Source of the DNA: Singulisphaera sp.
GTDB taxonomy: Bacteria > Planctomycetota > Planctomycetia > Isosphaerales > Isosphaeraceae
Assembly (NCBI GenBank): GCA_027451445.1
Contig: DAIDJG010000259.1
Location: 1 to 35,282 of the forward strand
Reading direction: 5' to 3'
DNA length: 35,282 nt
Part shown: positions 24,053-31,915 of the stretch, piece by piece
Position numbering within the stretch: position 1 is the first letter of the stretch
Layout of the letters: each line of letters begins with the position of its first letter
Notes under the pieces: model-generated
Seen by the model: only the letters and a program-made list of their open reading frames with translations
Told to the model about the DNA's origin: nothing
The model's database searches: none
Program-made: the position numbers and the translations under genes

Positions 24053-24139
24053 GGCGAGCGGCCGTCCCTACCCGTCTCTCTTCGTCCCCTCTGCCATTCG
24101 TCAATATTTCGGTGGCGATGGCGCGATTGGGTCGACGTG

Positions 24140-24430
24140 TCACTCCGGAAGCGTCTCATAGATCTCCGGCGCACGGCTCTCGATGATCGGGAAGAGCCCA
24201 CCCTTGGCGTACTGCTCGAAATGGGGAGAGGCTCGGTGCGCATCAAGCGCGGCTTGGTCGTCGTATTGCTCGTAGAGAAAGAAACGCCTCGGCTCGGTCG
24301 TCGAGCGGTGGACGACGTACATTCGACAGCCCGGCTCCGCGCGGGTCGGACCCGTGAGCTGACGAAAGAGGCGAATCGCCTCCTCTTCGTGTCCGGGTTT
24401 CATCACGTACGTCACGGCAACGCAGATCAT
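24140..24430 (-). CDS. ABM-fold putative quinol monooxygenase (YgiN-like)
   Basis: The 96-residue protein starts at ATG 24430, behind AAGGAGG eight bases upstream. It is a single ABM (antibiotic biosynthesis monooxygenase) ferredoxin-like domain: VAVTYVMKPGHEEEAIRLFRQL, EPGCRMYVVHRST, RRFFLYEQYDDQAALDAHRASPHF. The conserved E/H positions in YEQYDDQAALDAH are those of YgiN-type proteins, cofactor-free oxygenases thought to act on quinols. It is cytoplasmic and its substrate is unknown. The frame is open to 24649 and would overlap nadE antisense; the strong ribosome site argues for the short form. It is divergent from nadE, with 174 bases between the starts. Confidence 0.88.
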   Translation of the reverse strand: MICVAVTYVMKPGHEEEAIRLFRQLTGPTRAEPGCRMYVVHRSTTEPRRFFLYEQYDDQAALDAHRASPHFEQYAKGGLFPIIESRAPEIYETLPE

Positions 24431-24528
24431 TGGGGGAGCCTCCTTTGTTCGATCGAGACACGGCTCACCTATCGTAACGGTGCGGCCCACCCGATGCGAC
24501 TGTTGCTTTGCAGTAGCTTTCCCGCTCT

Positions 24529-24537
24529 TGGTAAGAT
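24529..24537 (+). promoter_or_regulatory. Possible extended -10 promoter of nadE
   Basis: TGGTAAGAT combines a TGn extension with a -10 matching TATAAT at four of six positions; the start codon is 68 bases downstream. There is no clear -35. Confidence 0.25.
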
Positions 24538-24604
24538 CACATCCCGGAAGGGTCGACTCCCTGCTTCCTACTGAGTCGTTTCTGGTCAACTCCGCAAGGC
24601 CGCC

Positions 24605-26611
24605 ATGAATCGCTTCGGGTTCGTCCGCGTCAGTACGGTCTCTCCTCACCTTGCTATGGCCAATCCGGACGCGAATGCGACGGAAACGCTACGCGTTCTC
24701 GACGAGCTCGCGGATAGTGACATCGTCTTATTTCCCGAATTGGGTATCACGGGGTATACGTGCGCCGACCTTTTTGGCCAACATGCGTTGCTCGAAGCGG
24801 CGATCCGCGAAACTCTCAGAGTGGCCGAGGCAACGCTCGGCCGAGAGCAGCTCGTGGTCGTCGGGCTACCCGTCGCGGTGCGGAATAGCCTCTATAACTG
24901 CGCCGCGGTGATTGCGAACGGGGTGGTGCTCGGGCTCGTCCCGAAGCAGTTCATTCCGAACTACAAGGAATTCTACGAGAGCCGCTGGTTTAGCAGAGCC
25001 AGCGGTACCGAGCCGAAATCGATCGAATGGGGAGGTTTGACCGTCCCGTTCGGGATCGATCTCCTGTTTCGGGCCGGTGACGTGAGCGTCGGTGTTGAAA
25101 TCTGCGAAGATCTCTGGATGCCGATTCCGCCGAGTTCGCTCCAGGCACTCGCGGGAGCCAACGTGCTGCTCAACCTCTCGGCGAGCAACGAGACGATTGG
25201 CAAGTGCCGCTACCGAACCGAATTGGTCGTGGGTCAATCGGGGCGTTGCATCGCCGCTTACGCCTATTCGAGTGCAGGGCCTTCGGAATCGACCACCGAT
25301 CTGGTGTTCGGCGGGCACTGTCTCATCGCCGAGAATGGAGCGTTGCTGCAGGAGTCGCGCCGCGTCGGCGACGGCGGCCCGGTGGACCGACAGACGCATC
25401 ACATCACGGCCGACGTCGACGTGCAGAAGTTGCAGTCCGACCGCCGGACGACCACAAGCTTCGATGACAACCTTCGCTTCCTCGCGCCGTATCGGGTGAT
25501 CGAATTCGCGCTTCGCAGTCAGATGCACGGCCTCCAACGGTTCGTGCCCGGCACACCGTTTGTCCCGCGCGCGAATGTCGAGTGTGAAGCGCGCTGCGCG
25601 GAGATTTTCGGCATTCAGTGCGCGGGACTCGCGAAGCGCGTGGAGCAGTTAGCTCCCGGAACCCCGTTGAATATCGGCATCTCCGGCGGGCTCGACTCGA
25701 CGCTTGCCCTGCTCGTCGCCGTCAAGACCTGCGACAGGCTCCGCATCGAACGGAGCCGGATCCACGGCCTCACGCTCCCCGGCTTCGGCACCACGCCGAA
25801 GACCCGGCGCAACGCCATCGACCTGATGGAACACCTCGGCGTCTCGGCCGATTCAATCGACATCTCAAACCTTACGCTACGCACCTTTCAGGAGATCTGC
25901 CACGCTCCGTTTGGAATTGATTGCACCGGCATGGATGTTTCGCAGTTCAAGGCGGCTCTCGCCACCGTCCCTCGTGAACGGCGCGCTGACTTGACGTTCG
26001 AAAACGTCCAGGCACGGCTGCGTACGTTTCTGCTCATGTCGCGCGGTTTCGTCATCGGCACTGGCGACCTCTCGGAGCTCGCGCTCGGGTGGTGCACCTA
26101 CAACGGGGACCACATGAGCATGTATAACCCGAATTGTTCGATCCCCAAGACGCTGGTGAAGTTTCTCGTAGAATACGTCGCAACCCACGAATTCGAACCT
26201 GGCCCCGCGCGCGAAACATTGCTGTCGATTGTCGCGACGACGATCTCACCCGAGCTGCTCCCTTTTTCCGCGGAAGGCGAAATCGAGCAGTCGACCGAGG
26301 AGACGCTCGGCTCGTACGAGCTCCACGACTTCTTCCTCTTCCATGCCGTTCGTTGCGGCTATGATCCCGAAAAGATCATGTTCGTCAGTGAATATGCACA
26401 ATTCACGCGCGAGTTCGACCGCGCAACGCGACACGCGGCCCTACGCACGTTCTACAAGCGCTTCTTCGCGAATCAGTTCAAGCGCTCTTGCGTCCCCGAC
26501 GGCCCCAAGGTTGGTACCGTCAGCCTCTCACCGAGGGGCGATTGGAGAATGCCCAGCGATGCGGATGCATCGCTTTGGCTGAGATGGTCGGAAGGAGTGA
26601 ACGAGTCCTGA
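24605..26611 (+). CDS. nadE: Glutamine-dependent NAD(+) synthetase
   Basis: The 668-residue protein has two domains. The N-terminal nitrilase-type glutaminase shows its triad: E45 in FPELGITGY, K114 in VPKQFIPNYKEFYE and C167 in VEICEDLW. The C-terminal ATP-pyrophosphatase domain has the PP-loop SGGLDS at 360-365, and later GTGDLSELALGWCTYNGDHMSMYNPN. It amidates nicotinic acid adenine dinucleotide to NAD in the cytoplasm, using ammonia released from glutamine, the last step of NAD synthesis. The length matches the long mycobacterial-type enzyme (about 680 residues) rather than the short ammonia-dependent form. It is followed after 35 bases by the OGFr_N-domain gene, so a shared transcript is likely. 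Confidence 0.96.
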   Translation: MNRFGFVRVSTVSPHLAMANPDANATETLRVLDELADSDIVLFPELGITGYTCADLFGQHALLEAAIRETLRVAEATLGREQLVVVGLPVAVRNSLYNCAAVIANGVVLGLVPKQFIPNYKEFYESRWFSRASGTEPKSIEWGGLTVPFGIDLLFRAGDVSVGVEICEDLWMPIPPSSLQALAGANVLLNLSASNETIGKCRYRTELVVGQSGRCIAAYAYSSAGPSESTTDLVFGGHCLIAENGALLQESRRVGDGGPVDRQTHHITADVDVQKLQSDRRTTTSFDDNLRFLAPYRVIEFALRSQMHGLQRFVPGTPFVPRANVECEARCAEIFGIQCAGLAKRVEQLAPGTPLNIGISGGLDSTLALLVAVKTCDRLRIERSRIHGLTLPGFGTTPKTRRNAIDLMEHLGVSADSIDISNLTLRTFQEICHAPFGIDCTGMDVSQFKAALATVPRERRADLTFENVQARLRTFLLMSRGFVIGTGDLSELALGWCTYNGDHMSMYNPNCSIPKTLVKFLVEYVATHEFEPGPARETLLSIVATTISPELLPFSAEGEIEQSTEETLGSYELHDFFLFHAVRCGYDPEKIMFVSEYAQFTREFDRATRHAALRTFYKRFFANQFKRSCVPDGPKVGTVSLSPRGDWRMPSDADASLWLRWSEGVNES

Positions 26612-26646
26612 AGCGGCTTACGACCGATGCCGGTCGGGAGGATTCA

Positions 26647-27153
26647 GTGTCCAAGCTCATTCAGTTTTACAAGGGGATCGGAACCGATACCGCAGGACGC
26701 ACGCACGACGAGGTTCTGGCGTTCTCCGACATGGAGATGGAAGACCTTCACGACTTCATTCAATGGATCTTTCCTCTGCGCACCGCGAGCGCCTACAACG
26801 CGGACGCGCCCCTGGTCTCGGATGCCGACATCGCCGCGTTCGTCAGCGATCCGGCCTTGCAGAGCCAACTCTTGCGCTCCTTCGATCGTTTTCTTCGCTT
26901 CGTCGGACTGGAACGGATCGACGGTCGAGTTCAGCCCGCGCCGGATTTCGCGACCCAGCAGGATGTTTGGCTGAGCCCGAACCACAACTGGTTGCGCGTG
27001 ACACGAGTTCTACACTCATTGCGCCTCCTCGGTCTCGAACAGGAGTCGCGCGCATTCTTCAACTGCATTCGCAGTCTGTGCGCGACCGGAGATGCCCGAA
27101 TCACGCCGGAAACGATGAGGTACTGGCAGCTCGCCGCCCCGCCCGCTCCCTGA
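26647..27153 (+). CDS. Opioid growth factor receptor (OGFr_N)-like domain protein
   Basis: The product has 168 residues if it starts at GTG 26647, preceded by GGGAGGA at an ideal distance. Residues 5-45 (FYKGIGTDTAGRTHDEVLAFSDMEMEDLHDFIQWIFPL) are a clear match to the N-terminal domain named after the eukaryotic opioid growth factor receptor, in particular the DFIQWIFP signature; a W.SPNHNWLRVTRVLHSLRLLGLEQES segment follows. Bacterial members are short soluble proteins of unknown function, and the receptor role does not transfer. The frame is open upstream to 26488, but that would overlap nadE by more than 120 bases; ATG 26584 is the other option. It probably shares the nadE transcript. Confidence 0.82.
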   Translation: MSKLIQFYKGIGTDTAGRTHDEVLAFSDMEMEDLHDFIQWIFPLRTASAYNADAPLVSDADIAAFVSDPALQSQLLRSFDRFLRFVGLERIDGRVQPAPDFATQQDVWLSPNHNWLRVTRVLHSLRLLGLEQESRAFFNCIRSLCATGDARITPETMRYWQLAAPPAP

Positions 27154-27318
27154 GCAGACTCCAGCCAGGACCGTGTGATAGGTCTTGTACGGGAAAACGG
27201 AGGCTGACCCTGCGTTGCGTTTAATGTGTTGCGCGGGCATTGTCGATAATGACGACGCGAGAGTCTCAGCGACCGCGAGGTTGTCCAATCAACACGCAGG
27301 GGGCGGCGCCGGGTTTCC

Positions 27319-28695
27319 ATGGAAAGGATTCCAGACGGTTTGTGCAACGAGGGTCTGAGGGATCGGCTTACGCGCGAGGCCGAAAGGCTCTGCGCTCTCG
27401 GAGACCTTCAAGGCGCCGAGAGCGAACTCGGCCGGCTGATCGAGCTCCACAAGAAGCGACTTGACGCGGGCGGCCTCGACCTCGCCCACACTTTTGGAAT
27501 GCGTGGAGAGGTCCGGTATCTCCGAGGCACTCTCGAGAGCGCCGCGGCAGATTTTCGCACGGCCCTGTCGTTCCGGACGCGAATCCTCGGGGAACGCGAC
27601 CTCGACACCATCGAAACTGCGAGCAGCCTGGCACTCGTGCTCTGGGAGAACGGCCAGATCAGAGACGCCGAGCCGCTGTTGCAGCGTACCGTTGACATCC
27701 GTCGCGCGATTCTCGGCGCGGAGCACGCGCTCACACTCCGCACTGCGGACCGTCTGGAACAACTGCGGATGGAACTGGCGAAATCGGAGGAGCCCGTGAA
27801 GAGTCAACCGCGCGGACCCAAGGGCCGAGAACGTCAGGAATCCACTCAACCGACGTTCACCCTCGAGGAATGGTCCGACTTAAGCGAACGATTCGGAGGG
27901 CTGGCAAGTCGCCTGTTTGAAACCTCCCATCGCATCCGCACGTCGGAGAGCGCGGCGGAGATCTCGCTCCTGGACGAGCTGAAAACGTGCCGCGCAGGGT
28001 TCCAACGGTTGTGTGCTGAGGTCATCGTCTGGGCTGACCGCTTTGGCGTGGACCGGCCCGCGCCGGATGAGCTGGAAAACGTTCATCGAATCGCGGCAGT
28101 GATCGACGCCGTCGGAGAGCGGCTCACGAGTCGAGACCAGGCGAATGGCGAGTACGAACAAGCCATCAGCGTACTCGATCAAGTCATGGGACTCTCACAT
28201 TCGACGATCTCGGAATTTGCCCCTTTGAAGACTTGCCAGAAGCGAGCTCGCCATCTCAGAAAACGCCTGGCGGAGCGCGATGACGCGGAGTTGTCTCTGG
28301 AGGCAATTACCCCGTTTCGCGATCTCATGCGACTTGTGACGGAAAGCACGGTTCTCGACGACGACGAATGGGTTCAGCTTCATCAGAACGTGTCGGCAGC
28401 GTTCGGCAGCCCGCTGGCTGCGGCAGCGACGCGCGGTAATCTCGTAGAGGTTGAGGAGTTGCGTCCGACGACGTGCCCTTCATCCGAGCATACTCAGCAA
28501 AAGCCGGTCGTTCAGCTCGTCCCGTATCCTCACATTGCGATCCCGATTTTCCCGCCAGCTCGTTGCAGAGTCACGAACGACACAGGCCCCTCGGATGATC
28601 CGGCTCGACCGGTTGAACGACGAAGTCCCGCTCCTCATCCCGAGATCAAGGCACGATCCGTTCGACTCGCGGTCGAACGGCTTCGCTCAGCCTGA
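27319..28695 (+). CDS. TPR (kinesin-light-chain-like) protein with unknown C-terminal region
   Basis: The 458-residue protein begins at ATG 27319. About residues 15-150 hold two to three 42-residue TPR units of the kinesin-light-chain/TPR_10 type (LDLAHTFGMRGEVRYLRG, DTIETASSLALVLWENG, AEPLLQRTVDIRRAILG). A charged linker (about 155-180) leads into a mainly helical region of about 180-360 that I do not recognise (WSDLSERFGGLASRLFETSH, FQRLCAEVIVWADRFGV). The end is proline-rich with a short hydrophobic PYPHIAIPIFPP stretch. There is no signal peptide or clear membrane helix. It is a likely protein-interaction scaffold; the partner is unknown. It lies between the OGFr_N and GH3-type genes, 165 bases after the former. 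Confidence 0.75.
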   Translation: MERIPDGLCNEGLRDRLTREAERLCALGDLQGAESELGRLIELHKKRLDAGGLDLAHTFGMRGEVRYLRGTLESAAADFRTALSFRTRILGERDLDTIETASSLALVLWENGQIRDAEPLLQRTVDIRRAILGAEHALTLRTADRLEQLRMELAKSEEPVKSQPRGPKGRERQESTQPTFTLEEWSDLSERFGGLASRLFETSHRIRTSESAAEISLLDELKTCRAGFQRLCAEVIVWADRFGVDRPAPDELENVHRIAAVIDAVGERLTSRDQANGEYEQAISVLDQVMGLSHSTISEFAPLKTCQKRARHLRKRLAERDDAELSLEAITPFRDLMRLVTESTVLDDDEWVQLHQNVSAAFGSPLAAAATRGNLVEVEELRPTTCPSSEHTQQKPVVQLVPYPHIAIPIFPPARCRVTNDTGPSDDPARPVERRSPAPHPEIKARSVRLAVERLRSA

Positions 28696-28771
28696 TTGGC
28701 CGATGGAATCGAGGCGTCCCCTCGGCGCATAATACGGTGATGGTGACCCATCCGCGCCCGGGGGATCTTCC

Positions 28772-30346
28772 ATGGACGTATTCTCCGCTGTGTCCCGAGT
28801 GGCCGGATCGCGACTGATCCGTAGAGCCGTCAACCGCGGATTTCATGAGTATTCCCGGCGAAGGATGCATCAGCTCGGTCAACTCGACCCGGCGTCAACC
28901 CAGCGTGCGACGTTGCTCAAGCTGGTCAAAACCGCCGCGCGCACGCGTTTCGGCGCTGATCACGGCTTCGACACGATCGCGACGATCGAGGACTTCCAGA
29001 AGCGAGTCCCACTGAGAACATACGACGACCTTTGGAATTCTTACCTCAAAGAGTGCTATCCCATCTATGAAGATTTGACCTGGCCCGGCCGCATTCCGTT
29101 CCTTGCTCTGACCAGCGGAACCACAACAGGAGCGACGAAGTACATCCCGGTTTCCTCGGCCATGGTCCGTTCAAACCAGAAGGCTGCGAAGACGATGATC
29201 GCGGCCTACATGCAAAGCCGGCCCGACTCCCGCCTGTTCCTCGGTAAACTTTTCTTCCTCGGCGGTTCGAGCGATCTGAAATCCCCCGCACCCGGTGTCG
29301 CGCAAGGCGACCTGAGCGGTATCGCTTCCAAAACCGTCGGCCCAATGCTCCGGCCGTACAGCTTCCCGCCCCTCGACCTCGCACTCGAACCCGACTGGGA
29401 CCGAAAGGTCGCAACTCTGACCACACACAGCCTGAACGAGCCGATCACGCTCATCTCCGGCGTATCGAGCTGCCTTGTCACCTTCTTTCAAGGACTCATT
29501 CAGGCCGCAGGCAAGTCGACCGTCGCTGAGGTCTGGCCAACGCTCGAGCTCGTCGTGCATGGAGGCGTCAAGTTCGACCCATACCGCGCCGCGTTCGAGT
29601 CGCTGCTCGGCTCGTCCCGGATCCATCTCCAGGAAAGCTACCCTTGTTCCGAAGGCTTTGTCGCTTTTGGCGACCCCGCCACGGGTCTCCTTCGGTTGCT
29701 GATCGACCACGGTATCTTCTTCGAATTCGTGCCGCTCGAAGAACTGGGCTCTTCCCAGCCGACGCGACATTGGCTGGGTAATCTTCAGACAGGCGTCAAC
29801 TACGCGATTGTCGTGTCAACCTGTGCAGGCATGTGGGCTCATGTGATCGGCGACACCGTCCGTTTCGAGTCGCTCTCTCCGCCGTTGCTGACCTTTACCG
29901 GCCGGACGAAGTACTATCTCTCGGCCTTTGGCGAGCACCTCATCAGCGAGGAGGTTGAGGGGGCCGTGGCCGCAGCCGCCGCGGAAGCCGGCGCATCGCT
30001 GCGCGACTGGCATGTCGGGCCCGTCTTTCATGAGCCGTTGGGCCATCACGTCTTCGTGGTCGAGTTCTTCAAGGCTCCCGACGACCTGGAAGTCTTCCGG
30101 CGGGCTCTCGACTCACAACTGATCCAGCGAAACGCCCATTACGAATGGTTCCGCGCCGACGGAGGCGGTCTGCCCGCACCTTCGCTGGCCGTCACGCGCC
30201 CGGGAGGATTCGACGACTGGATGCGCTCGAGGGGCAAACTCGGCGGTCAGCACAAGGTTCCGCGCATGGATAGCTCCGGCACCTTGACCGCCGAGCTCGT
30301 GGGATATCTAAAACATGAAGGGTTGATCGAAGTTGAACTGACTTGA
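28772..30346 (+). CDS. GH3 family acyl-adenylating/acyl-amide synthetase
   Basis: The 524-residue protein has the GH3 adenylation motifs in order: LTSGTTTGATKYIP (ATP loop), the LQESYPCSEGFVAFGD region, STCAGMWAHVIGDTVRF (equivalent of the plant AGLYRYRLGD block, with Arg replaced) and LTFTGRTKYYLSAFGEHLISEEVEGAV. Plant GH3 enzymes activate hormone acids with ATP and join them to amino acids; bacterial members are widespread but mostly unstudied, so an acyl-amide product is an inference. There is no signal peptide. It stands alone on plus between the TPR gene and the convergent propeller gene, whose stop is 47 bases away. Confidence 0.85.
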   Translation: MDVFSAVSRVAGSRLIRRAVNRGFHEYSRRRMHQLGQLDPASTQRATLLKLVKTAARTRFGADHGFDTIATIEDFQKRVPLRTYDDLWNSYLKECYPIYEDLTWPGRIPFLALTSGTTTGATKYIPVSSAMVRSNQKAAKTMIAAYMQSRPDSRLFLGKLFFLGGSSDLKSPAPGVAQGDLSGIASKTVGPMLRPYSFPPLDLALEPDWDRKVATLTTHSLNEPITLISGVSSCLVTFFQGLIQAAGKSTVAEVWPTLELVVHGGVKFDPYRAAFESLLGSSRIHLQESYPCSEGFVAFGDPATGLLRLLIDHGIFFEFVPLEELGSSQPTRHWLGNLQTGVNYAIVVSTCAGMWAHVIGDTVRFESLSPPLLTFTGRTKYYLSAFGEHLISEEVEGAVAAAAAEAGASLRDWHVGPVFHEPLGHHVFVVEFFKAPDDLEVFRRALDSQLIQRNAHYEWFRADGGGLPAPSLAVTRPGGFDDWMRSRGKLGGQHKVPRMDSSGTLTAELVGYLKHEGLIEVELT

Positions 30347-30393
30347 GACCGAACGCCTCGCGCGGAACTTCGGCATCCGTCCCCACCTCGGGG

Positions 30394-31908
30394 TCACTTC
30401 GATTCATCCTCTACCGGCAGGTAGTTGAGCGTGTAGTACGCCTGCTTGTGGAGCAGCGGCAGTCCGCTCGCCGAACGCACTCCGTCGAGATGAAGCTCGT
30501 GGATATGACCTCCCTCTAATTTGTCCAACTCAAGACGAACCGTCTTGCCATCGTCGGACACCGTCGCGCTCTTGATCTCCGGCGTTGTCTCATCGACCTC
30601 GGGACTGCCGTAGCTCGACTGATAGATATAGGTGTGCGTCCGCATCGAGTACGACCTGGAATCCGCGGCCTTCTCTTTGTCCACGGGTTCCGTGAAGAGG
30701 AGTTCGAACCCCTTCAGCACGACCTTCATCGAGTGGACCTCGAACGGTACCTTGCCGGTCCAGTTGAGCCGCTGAAGCGCGAACGGCTTGCTGCCTCGTG
30801 AACCCCAGCCACGATTCGTACCGCCGACGAACAGCGATCCGTCCGGCGTGAGCAGCATCGCGAGGTTGCCCGAATCGAAACCTTCCCGGAAGGGAAAGCA
30901 CACCCCTTGATAACGTCCCTGCACCTTCTCCAGCACGACCCGCATCACCGTGCTCGCCGACTGATCGCCGACGAACATCTGTTTCTCAAACGGCCCAAAC
31001 TTACCACTGGTGGTGTCGCACACGATCCCGCTGGCCGATTGCCCCATCTTGGGATACGGGAAGTAGATCGCCGGAGGAAGCAACTCGGGGATCTTCTTCG
31101 CTTCGTCCATCATCCGGCTGTTGCTCTGCGGCTCCTTGGGTCGAGGACCCAGCGTCTTGGCTTCGTCGTACCATCGAAAGCTCGCGGGGTGTCCGACGAA
31201 GGCCCCTGGCTTCAAATGCTTGAGAGCGCAGGCCCCGTTCCACGGACCCTGGTTCTCTGTGTAGAACATATCGCCTTCAGCGTTCATCCCCAGCCCGCCC
31301 GGCGAGCGGAGACCACTCGTCGTGACCGCTGTCCGTCCGTCGGGCGCGATCCTAAGGGCCATCCCTCGGTACTTGTTTTCGCTGGTGAACGAGCCCGTCA
31401 GACAGAGCGCAACCCAGAGATTGCCGTCGGGGTCAAATTTCGAGCCGAAGGCGTATTCGTGGTAGTCCCCGTTGATCTCCCAGCCGTCGCTCACGGTCTC
31501 GAAGACGTCGGCACGGCCGTCACCGTCGCTGTCCTTGATCCTCGTCAGTTCGCAGCGCTGGGTGACATAGAGCCAACCGTCGCGATAGGCAAGGCCGAGC
31601 ACTTCGTGGAGCCCGTGGGCGAACCGCGTGAACTTGACCTCTTTCGGATCCTTGGTGAACGGCTTGCTCACCAGGTAGATCTCCCCCCGGCGCGATGAAA
31701 CCGCGAGCTGGTCGCCGGGCATCATCTCCATCGCACCGGCCTCGAGCACGACACCATCCGGGATGGGGAAGGTGAAGATCTCGTAGTATTCCTGCTCCTT
31801 GGGATCCGCGGCGCGCGACCATGCCGGTGCAAAAACTAGGAGGCCAAAGAAGAGCCAGGCGGTCGCGGTTCGCATGCGGCTTGCCCTATCTGAAAAACGA
31901 GGGAGCAT
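30394..31908 (-). CDS. Exported sugar-dehydrogenase-like propeller protein
   Basis: The 504-residue protein has a Sec signal ([22 protein letters not shown] from residue 12) and a six-bladed propeller of the PQQ-sugar dehydrogenase/PVC dehydrogenase type ([94 protein letters not shown]). Unlike the gene at 6291 it has no CxxCH, and a beta-sandwich-like C-terminus replaces the haem domain. It follows the pentahaem gene by seven bases, with GGTGAG overlapping that stop, so coupled translation and a shared role are likely: the propeller may be the oxidase part and the cytochrome its acceptor (inference). ATG 31875 is an alternative start, which would leave only the signal peptide. Confidence 0.87.
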   Translation of the reverse strand: MLPRFSDRASRMRTATAWLFFGLLVFAPAWSRAADPKEQEYYEIFTFPIPDGVVLEAGAMEMMPGDQLAVSSRRGEIYLVSKPFTKDPKEVKFTRFAHGLHEVLGLAYRDGWLYVTQRCELTRIKDSDGDGRADVFETVSDGWEINGDYHEYAFGSKFDPDGNLWVALCLTGSFTSENKYRGMALRIAPDGRTAVTTSGLRSPGGLGMNAEGDMFYTENQGPWNGACALKHLKPGAFVGHPASFRWYDEAKTLGPRPKEPQSNSRMMDEAKKIPELLPPAIYFPYPKMGQSASGIVCDTTSGKFGPFEKQMFVGDQSASTVMRVVLEKVQGRYQGVCFPFREGFDSGNLAMLLTPDGSLFVGGTNRGWGSRGSKPFALQRLNWTGKVPFEVHSMKVVLKGFELLFTEPVDKEKAADSRSYSMRTHTYIYQSSYGSPEVDETTPEIKSATVSDDGKTVRLELDKLEGGHIHELHLDGVRSASGLPLLHKQAYYTLNYLPVEDESK

Positions 31909-31915
31909 TGGTCAC

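Noticed and set aside
24431-24649. N-terminal extension of the ABM-fold protein
   Set aside because: It would overlap nadE antisense and precede a very good ribosome site; the core domain begins at ATG 24430.
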